A DNA stretch of 9,972 bases from JBBPYA01 sp038200385. GTDB lineage: Bacteria > Actinomycetota > Actinomycetes > Mycobacteriales > Geodermatophilaceae. This document shows, piece by piece, positions 5,496-9,972 of the stretch. The stretch is from the NCBI GenBank assembly GCA_038200385.1, contig JBBPYA010000216.1, positions 1 through 9,972 on the forward strand, written 5' to 3'. Both the position numbers and the translations under genes were made by a program. The notes below the pieces were generated by a model. The model ran no database searches, had not been told where the DNA came from, and saw only the letters and a program-made list of their open reading frames with translations. The stretch's first letter is position 1, and the number at the start of each line of letters is the position of its first letter.

Positions 5496-8400
5496 ACCCC
5501 GGTCGCCCGGATCGGGGACGCGACCCCGATCCCGGGGCGCCACGAACGCCGGGCCGGGTGAGCCGTTCGGTGTCGACCGGTTGCGGGCCGCCGTACTCGC
5601 GGCGTGGACGGACTCCCCGGCCCGCTACCGGGAGGACGCCAACGCCGAGGAGGACCTCGTCCTCGGCGGGTACCGCGACCGGCTGCTGATCGAACTCGCC
5701 CAGAACGCCTCGGACGCGGCCACCCGGGCCGGCCGCCCCGGTCGGCTGGCGTTCCGGCTTGCCGACGGGACCCTGGTCGCGGCGAACGCCGGCTCACCCC
5801 TGGACGCCGACGGTGTCTCGGCGCTGTCCACCCTGCGCGCGTCGGCCAAACGGGAGTCCGGCAGCGTCGGCCGCTTCGGGGTCGGGTTCGCGGCGGTACT
5901 CGCGGTCTGCGAGGAGCCGAAGGTGCTCTCGACCGGCGGCGGCGTGCAGTTCAGTGCCGAGCGGACCAGGGAGCTGGTCCAGGGCATCCCGGCACTCGCA
6001 GGCGAGCTGGGCCGCCGCGGCGACGCCGTACCCGTCCTGCGGCTGCCGTTCGGCTGCGCAGACACCCCCACGGTCGGCTACGACACTGAGGTCCGGCTGG
6101 TGTTGCGTCCCGGGACCGAGGACGGGGTACGGCGGCAGCTGGCCGCCCTGGATGCCGGCCTCCTGTTGGCGCTGCCGGGACTGGCCGAGATCGACGTCGA
6201 CGGCCGGATGCTGCGCCGGCTCGCCGAAACGCCGCAGCGGCGCGCGGAAGAAGCTCCCGCTGAACGGCTGCAGTTCGTCGAACTGGCCGACGGCGAGGAC
6301 CGCTCGCGCTGGGCGGTCGTCGACGCGGACGGGGACATCCCGGCCGAGCGGCTCGCGGGGCGGCCGGTCGAGGAACGGGAGCGGACCCGCTGGGCAGTGC
6401 GGTGGGCGGTCCCGCTCGACGACGGCGACCGGCCGGTCCCGCTGCCGCGCGGACAGACCGTGCACGCCCCCACCGAGAGCGACGAGCCACTGTCGCTCGG
6501 GGCCCGGCTGATCGCCACCTACCCCTTGGCGCCGGACCGCCGGCACGTGGCCCCCGGGCTTGTCACCGACCTGGTCACCCAGCGGGCGGCGGCGGCGTAC
6601 GTCGACCTGGTGGGCGGCTTGGGCGGCGATCCGGCGGTCCTCGCGCTGGTGCCGCGGGTGAGTCTGGCCGCCGCCGCGCTGGACGCGGCGCTGAGCCAGG
6701 AGATCCTCGACGTGCTGCGCTCCGCACCATGGCTGCCCACCGCGGCGGCGGACCCGGTGGCGCCGACGCCGGGGGACCGGCGGCCGACCGCCGGCACGGA
6801 TCGACCGCCGGCGACCGCGGCGAACGGGGTGCCGGCGGCGCGGGCGGCGGCGCTGGACCCGAGCAGCGACGAGCTGGTCGCCACACTCGCCGAGGTGGTG
6901 CCCGGCCTGCTACCCGCGGCGTGGAGCACCCGCAGCGTCCGGCCGGTGCTGGACTCCCTCGGCGTACGGCGTTGGACGGTCGCCGACGTGGTAGCCGAGC
7001 TGTCCACTGTGGACCGGCCGGACAGCTGGTGGTGGCAGGTCTACGCCGCGCTGGACGGGCTTGGTGCCCTGGAGGACGCCGACGCGCTCGCGGCGCTGCC
7101 GGTCCCGTTGGCCGACGGTCGGACGGCGTACGGCGCCCGCGGGCTGCTCCTCGCCGAGCCCGGCCTGGCACTGCCCGCGCTGACCGCGTTGGGGTTGCGG
7201 CTGGTCGCCGAGGCGGCGGCGCATCCCTTGCTGGAGCGGCTCGGCGCCCACCCGGCGACGGCCGTCGCGTTGCTGCTCGACCCGGTCGTGCAGGCCGCCG
7301 TGGACTCGTCGTTGGACGAGGAGGACCCCGAGCCGATCAGCACCGCCGTCCTGGCGCTGGTCGCTGCGGCCGCGCCGGAACCCGGGCAGCATCCCTGGCT
7401 GGCCGAGCTGGCGTTGCCCGACGCCGACGGGGGTTGGAGTGCGGCCGGTGAGCTGATGCTGCCGGGCTCGGCGCTGGCCCGGGTTCTGACCGACGGCGCT
7501 CTGGGCGTGGTCGCCGACGCCGCGGTGGACCGGTGGGGGACCGGGCCGCTGACCGCGGCCGGTGTCCTGTCGCACTTCGCCGTACTGCGCCTGGACACGC
7601 TGGAACTCGGCGCCGAGGTCGACCTCGACGGGATCGAGGAGTGGTACGACGCGGTCGCCGATCGGCTGCCCGAGGCGAAGGTGCCACCGACCGTTCACGA
7701 GTTCATCGGGGTGCAGGACCTGGAGCTGGTCCGACCGGAGGCATGGCCGGAGGCGCGGACGCTGCTGGCCTCGATGCCGGCGGAGCTGTTCGCCCCGGTG
7801 CGGGCGCGGATTGGCGACGGACCGCCGGTCCTGGTCCCGTCGTACCCCACGTGGTGGCTGTCGACGCATCCGGTACTCGGCGGACACCGCCCGGATCGGT
7901 TGCGTCGCAGCGGTTCCGTGGACCTGGCCGGGTTGTACGACGAGGCACCGTCCGACGTCCCGCCGTTCCTATTCTGTCCCTCCACAGTGGACGACGTGCT
8001 GTCCGACGTGGACTCAGCGCTGGACCTGCTGCGTCGGCTCGCCGACCCGGACCGGACGTTGCCCGCCGGCTTCCCCATCGACTGCTACCTGCGGATCGCC
8101 CGGGTGCTGGACGGGATCGATGTCCCCGCCCCGGATCGGGTACGTGCCGTCACGGGCCGGGTGGTCGCGACCGAGGACGCCGTCGTCCTGGACGCGCCAC
8201 ACGCCCTGCCGCTGCTCGCCCAGGCGGGCGTGGCGGCCGGCGCCGACGGTGGGCTCGTCGCGGACCTGCTCGGGCTCCCGCTCGCCTCGGAACTCGCCGC
8301 GGGCCGCGTCGAGTCCGACCCGGTCCGAACACTGGCGTGGCGCGATGTCGACGGTGCGGACCTCGCCGCGCGGCGGCTCGGGCTGGCCGTCCTGCCCGGC

Positions 8401-8628
8401 CGGGTCGCGGTACACCAGGATCTCGTCGTCGACGGCCGCAGCGTGCCGTGGTGGCCCGCCGACGCGGACACCGACCAGGTCACGCAGTCCGCGGGCCCGG
8501 CGGCGCTCGGCCGCGCGCTGGCCTGGCGGCACGGCCGGTGGAGCGCCCGCGCCGCGCTGACCGAGGCGTTCGCGGAGCCGGACCGGGCCGCCGAATTCGC
8601 CGCGGAGGACTCGGCCGGGCCGGCCTGA
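5461..8628 (+). CDS. Sacsin/Hsp90-like GHKL ATPase domain protein
   Basis: A 1055-residue protein with an N-terminal GHKL (Bergerat-fold) ATPase domain of the Hsp90/sacsin type at about residues 37-215. The N-box is LLIELAQNASDA (75-86), with E78 matching the water-activating Glu of Hsp90, plus N82 and D85. The G1 region is LVAANAGSPLD (105-115), where the adenine-contacting Asp of Hsp90 (DxGxG) is replaced by N109. The G2 region is GRFGVGF (137-143). HAPTESDEPLSL (335-346) and YPLAPDRRHVAPG (354-366) are conserved elements of the actinobacterial family. Residues 427-468 are a Pro/Ala/Thr linker. The remaining Ala/Leu/Val-rich 585 residues match no domain I know. No transmembrane segments or nuclease motifs are seen. 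A chaperone-like or conformational role is inferred. The start is either GTG 5461 or ATG 5476; neither has a strong ribosome site, which fits coupling to DUF3027. Confidence 0.82.
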   Translation: MSSQRMARSAAEPRSPGSGTRPRSRGATNAGPGEPFGVDRLRAAVLAAWTDSPARYREDANAEEDLVLGGYRDRLLIELAQNASDAATRAGRPGRLAFRLADGTLVAANAGSPLDADGVSALSTLRASAKRESGSVGRFGVGFAAVLAVCEEPKVLSTGGGVQFSAERTRELVQGIPALAGELGRRGDAVPVLRLPFGCADTPTVGYDTEVRLVLRPGTEDGVRRQLAALDAGLLLALPGLAEIDVDGRMLRRLAETPQRRAEEAPAERLQFVELADGEDRSRWAVVDADGDIPAERLAGRPVEERERTRWAVRWAVPLDDGDRPVPLPRGQTVHAPTESDEPLSLGARLIATYPLAPDRRHVAPGLVTDLVTQRAAAAYVDLVGGLGGDPAVLALVPRVSLAAAALDAALSQEILDVLRSAPWLPTAAADPVAPTPGDRRPTAGTDRPPATAANGVPAARAAALDPSSDELVATLAEVVPGLLPAAWSTRSVRPVLDSLGVRRWTVADVVAELSTVDRPDSWWWQVYAALDGLGALEDADALAALPVPLADGRTAYGARGLLLAEPGLALPALTALGLRLVAEAAAHPLLERLGAHPATAVALLLDPVVQAAVDSSLDEEDPEPISTAVLALVAAAAPEPGQHPWLAELALPDADGGWSAAGELMLPGSALARVLTDGALGVVADAAVDRWGTGPLTAAGVLSHFAVLRLDTLELGAEVDLDGIEEWYDAVADRLPEAKVPPTVHEFIGVQDLELVRPEAWPEARTLLASMPAELFAPVRARIGDGPPVLVPSYPTWWLSTHPVLGGHRPDRLRRSGSVDLAGLYDEAPSDVPPFLFCPSTVDDVLSDVDSALDLLRRLADPDRTLPAGFPIDCYLRIARVLDGIDVPAPDRVRAVTGRVVATEDAVVLDAPHALPLLAQAGVAAGADGGLVADLLGLPLASELAAGRVESDPVRTLAWRDVDGADLAARRLGLAVLPGRVAVHQDLVVDGRSVPWWPADADTDQVTQSAGPAALGRALAWRHGRWSARAALTEAFAEPDRAAEFAAEDSAGPA

Positions 8629-8749
8629 CCGCCAGGCCCGACTCCCCTCCCTTGCGGTGCGGGGGCCGCGGACCGCCAGGACCGACACCCCTCCCGAGCG
8701 GTGCGCCGGCACAGACCGCCAGGACCGACAACCCGTCCCTAGCGGTGGT
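8627..8749. repeat. Three-copy 33-bp direct repeat, hairpin-capable
   Basis: Copies begin at 8627, 8671 and 8714 (periods 44 and 43). Each starts GACCGCCAGG, continues with a CCGAC/CCC-rich core, and ends GCGGTG. The first two are followed by spacers of about 10-11 bases that differ in sequence. Within each copy ACCGC near the left end pairs with GCGGT near the right end (8628-8632/8654-8658, 8672-8676/8698-8702, 8715-8719/8742-8746). The first copy overlaps the TGA of the ATPase gene. The third merges into the methyltransferase remnant. Possible roles are an interspersed repeat, a protein-binding array or mRNA 3'-end structure. Confidence 0.8.
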
Positions 8750-9005
8750 GTTCTTCCTCCCCGACCCGGAGCGCGCGGTCACGGCGTGGCTGCGGCTCCT
8801 CCGGCCCGGGGGCCGGCTGTCGATGAGCACGTTCGGGACCCGGTCTTCGGTGTGGGAGCAGGTCGACGCGCTGTTCCGTCCCTACCTCCCGGCGCCGATG
8901 CTGGATCCGCTGACCTCCGGCGAGCAGGGTCCGTTCCGCTCCGCCGAGACGACCTCGCAGCTGCTCGCGGGCGCCGGCTTCGCCGACGTGGAGACCGTGG
9001 AGTCA
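8736..9005 (+). pseudogene. Internal fragment of a UbiE-like methyltransferase
   Basis: This frame reads SLAVVFFLPDPERAV, then LLRPGGRLSMSTFG, then LFRPYLPAPMLDPL, GPFRS and LLAGAGFADVETVE. These are the post-motif-II/III segments of a class I SAM methyltransferase, such as the common LPDP...W..LLRPGGRL...STFG pattern. About 90 residues are recognisable. The SAM-binding N-terminal half (motif I, GxGxG) is absent; upstream lies the direct-repeat array and then the ATPase gene. The C-terminal part also ends abruptly after about 9005, where the reading frame runs on into sequence antisense to the DUF427 gene. GTG codons at 8745 and 8748 have no ribosome site. A translated short protein could not bind SAM in the usual way, so this is called a remnant. 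Confidence 0.75.
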
Positions 9006-9011
9006 CCACCA

Positions 9012-9053
9012 CCGGGAGCCGCCCGGCCAACTGATCGGGGCGCGCCGGCTCAG
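9012..9053 (-). terminator. Weak candidate terminator hairpins after the DUF427 gene
   Basis: CCGGG-AGCCG-CCCGG (9012-9026) is a perfect 5-bp stem. Next to it, CTGA (9031-9034) and TCAG (9050-9053) flank CGG/CCG pairs in an imperfect dyad that includes the stop codon of the minus-strand gene. No T-run follows in the minus direction, so this is only a candidate. Confidence 0.3.
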
Positions 9054-9856
9054 GACCAGGGTGATTGCGGGCGGTCCTGCGCGACGCCGTCGAGGAACAG
9101 GTCGGTGCGCTCGGCGAAGAAGCAGACCAGCCCGAGCAGGACGGCGGACTCCTCCAACGGCTGCTCGTACCCCCAGGCCACGTCGGGGGCCCGCTGCCCG
9201 TCCAATTCGGCCGACCAGTACGTGGCCTGCCCCTTGTACGCGCAGATCGACGTGGTCTCGCTCGGTTCCAGCGGGACGACGACGTCCTCGCGCGGCAGGT
9301 AGTAGCGGACCGGCAGGTGCGTCTCGTACAGCGCCCGCGCCCGGGTGGACTCGGCGAGCACGTGGCCGTCCAGCTCGACGCGGACCTGCTGGGCCACCCG
9401 CCGGATGTCGATCCGGGCGAACGGGTCGTGCGGATGTCCGATGACGTCCTCGCCGTCCTCGGTCCAGCCGTCGAAGGCGTTCCATTCCAGGACCACGTAG
9501 TCCCGCAGAACGGGGTCGGCCAGCCGGAACCCGGCGCCGGGCAGGTCGCCCTCGGTACGCCGGAGCAGCATCAGCTGCCCGTCGGCGGTGTGCCGTCGCC
9601 GGCCGGTCTCGGGGTCGTAGAGCGGCGCGTCCGGGTCGGGCTCGGCCGCGCCGTCGTCGGGGGCGAGCTCCAGGCGCAGTTCCTCGACGGGTACGGCGTA
9701 CTGCGGGACGACCCAGCCCGGTTCCCAGACCAGGATGGCGCGCGTCGTGTCGAGCACGGCCGAGCCGCCGAGGCTGGCCCGGACCCGCTTCGCGGTCGGT
9801 TCGTAGCGCAGCTCGTCGCGCAGGCCCGCGATCTGCTGACCCAACTGCATCGCCAT
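9050..9856 (-). CDS. Tandem DUF427 (NTP_transf_9) domain protein
   Basis: A 268-residue protein with two DUF427 domains (Pfam PF04248). The N-terminal copy spans about residues 20-130: RVRASLGGSAVLDTTRAILV (24-43), then WEPGWVVPQYAVPVEEL (45-61), an acidic and basic loop (67-92), and a YVVLEWNAFDGW end (120-131). The C-terminal copy spans about 150-258 and is the better match, with VRVELDGHVLAES (158-170), LPVRYYLPREDV (181-192), TTSICAYKGQATYWS (201-215), VAWGYEQPL (226-234) and FFAERTDLFLDG (246-257). No catalytic activity is established for the family; it is widespread and compact. The ATG at 9856 is preferred because GAGGAG (complement of 9862-9867) lies five bases upstream; an ATG at 9850 is also in frame. 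It converges with the methyltransferase remnant. Confidence 0.87.
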   Translation of the reverse strand: MAMQLGQQIAGLRDELRYEPTAKRVRASLGGSAVLDTTRAILVWEPGWVVPQYAVPVEELRLELAPDDGAAEPDPDAPLYDPETGRRRHTADGQLMLLRRTEGDLPGAGFRLADPVLRDYVVLEWNAFDGWTEDGEDVIGHPHDPFARIDIRRVAQQVRVELDGHVLAESTRARALYETHLPVRYYLPREDVVVPLEPSETTSICAYKGQATYWSAELDGQRAPDVAWGYEQPLEESAVLLGLVCFFAERTDLFLDGVAQDRPQSPWS

Positions 9857-9861
9857 GGCTG

Positions 9862-9867
9862 CTCCTC
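9862..9867 (-). promoter_or_regulatory. Ribosome binding site of the DUF427 gene
   Basis: On the minus strand GAGGAG ends five bases before the ATG at 9856. It rules out the 26-residue N-terminal extension that the open frame would allow. Confidence 0.65.
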
Positions 9868-9877
9868 GCTGTCTCCG

Positions 9878-9905
9878 GTTCGCCGCTCGACAGTCGCAGG
9901 CGAAC
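9878..9905. promoter_or_regulatory. 28-bp inverted repeat upstream of the DUF427 gene
   Basis: GTTCGCC (9878-9884) and GGCGAAC (9899-9905) are perfect inverted arms. The 14-base centre itself contains the dyad CGAC-A-GTCG. It lies 22 bases upstream of the start codon and 10 bases from the ribosome site, so it could be a repressor operator or a 5'-leader hairpin. No -10 or -35 box is clear in the remaining sequence to 9972, where I also see no gene. Confidence 0.45.
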
Positions 9906-9972
9906 TCCGGCCCCACCTCCGGCCAGCGTTCCACGTCCGGTACGGCGGCGCCGGGCCGCCCGCCCGGCGGGC

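Noticed and set aside
4485..5543. Minus-strand open frame of about 350 codons antisense to DUF3027
   Set aside because: It has shadow composition (Arg/Gly/Gln/Val-rich), no ribosome site and no motifs. The plus-strand frame has clear conserved motifs.
6910..7887. Minus-strand open frame of about 325 codons inside the ATPase gene
   Set aside because: It is Gln/Arg/Gly-rich with no recognisable domain and lies entirely antisense to a well-supported coding region.
5461..8628. Sacsin-like ATPase as part of an anti-phage defence island
   Set aside because: No nuclease, helicase, methylation or mobile-element partner is nearby. The conserved cspB-MFS-DUF3027 context and single-copy look favour a housekeeping role.
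7533..8735. Plus-strand frame running from inside the ATPase gene into the methyltransferase fragment
   Set aside because: Only the part after the repeat array (about 8736 on) shows protein-family features. The rest is an Arg/Gly-rich shadow.
8627..8749. Could the three-copy repeat be a CRISPR array?
   Set aside because: There are only three diverged copies, the intervening spacers are about 10-11 bases (far below CRISPR spacer length), and no cas genes are present.
1..9972. tRNA or rRNA genes, integrase or transposase genes, and attachment sites
   Set aside because: I saw no tRNA-like or rRNA-like sequence, no recombinase or transposase motifs, and no attachment-site duplications flanking the genes.

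Overview
This is a very GC-rich window with strong G/C third-position bias, GTG starts and a leaderless-looking promoter, all typical of a high-GC actinobacterium. The gene order cspB(+), DUF2771 lipoprotein(-), MFS protein(-), DUF3027 protein(+) matches, from memory, the order and orientation of Rv0871, Rv0875c, Rv0876c and Rv0877 in Mycobacterium tuberculosis. The added sacsin/Hsp90-like ATPase after DUF3027 and the interspersed palindromes suggest a non-mycobacterial soil actinobacterium (Frankiales, Geodermatophilales or a relative). The genus cannot be fixed from this window.

Layout. 19-720 (+) is a class I SAM-dependent methyltransferase. 721-893 is non-coding and holds a 50-bp imperfect palindrome that looks like an interspersed repeat. 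894-1721 (+) is a LarE-type PP-loop sulfur transferase that starts at a GTG seven bases after a TACCCT -10 box. 1722-1845 carries a promoter and a 5' leader with two mutually exclusive hairpins ahead of the CspB-type cold-shock protein (1846-2241, +). cspB converges with a DUF2771 lipoprotein (2248-2904, -), and both stop codons lie inside one small palindrome. The lipoprotein gene overlaps the end of an MFS-like membrane protein (2901-4403, -) through a GTGA stop/start. Across a roughly 75-bp divergent gap lies a DUF3027 protein with a C-terminal Cys/His cluster (4479-5495, +). It overlaps the start of a 1055-residue protein with an N-terminal Hsp90/sacsin-type GHKL ATPase domain (5461-8628, +).

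The last part looks remodelled. Starting inside the ATPase gene's stop codon are three copies of a 33-bp, hairpin-capable direct repeat. The third copy runs directly into an internal fragment of a second methyltransferase, which lacks both its SAM-binding half and its C-terminus. A tandem DUF427 protein (9050-9856, -) follows. Its 5' region holds a 28-bp inverted repeat. The final ~115 bases show no gene.

The most notable items are the DUF3027/sacsin-like ATPase pair (conserved, coupled, uncharacterised), the competing hairpins in the cspB leader, and the direct-repeat array that coincides with a methyltransferase breakpoint. No classical defence system, prophage, transposase, CRISPR array, rRNA or tRNA is visible.
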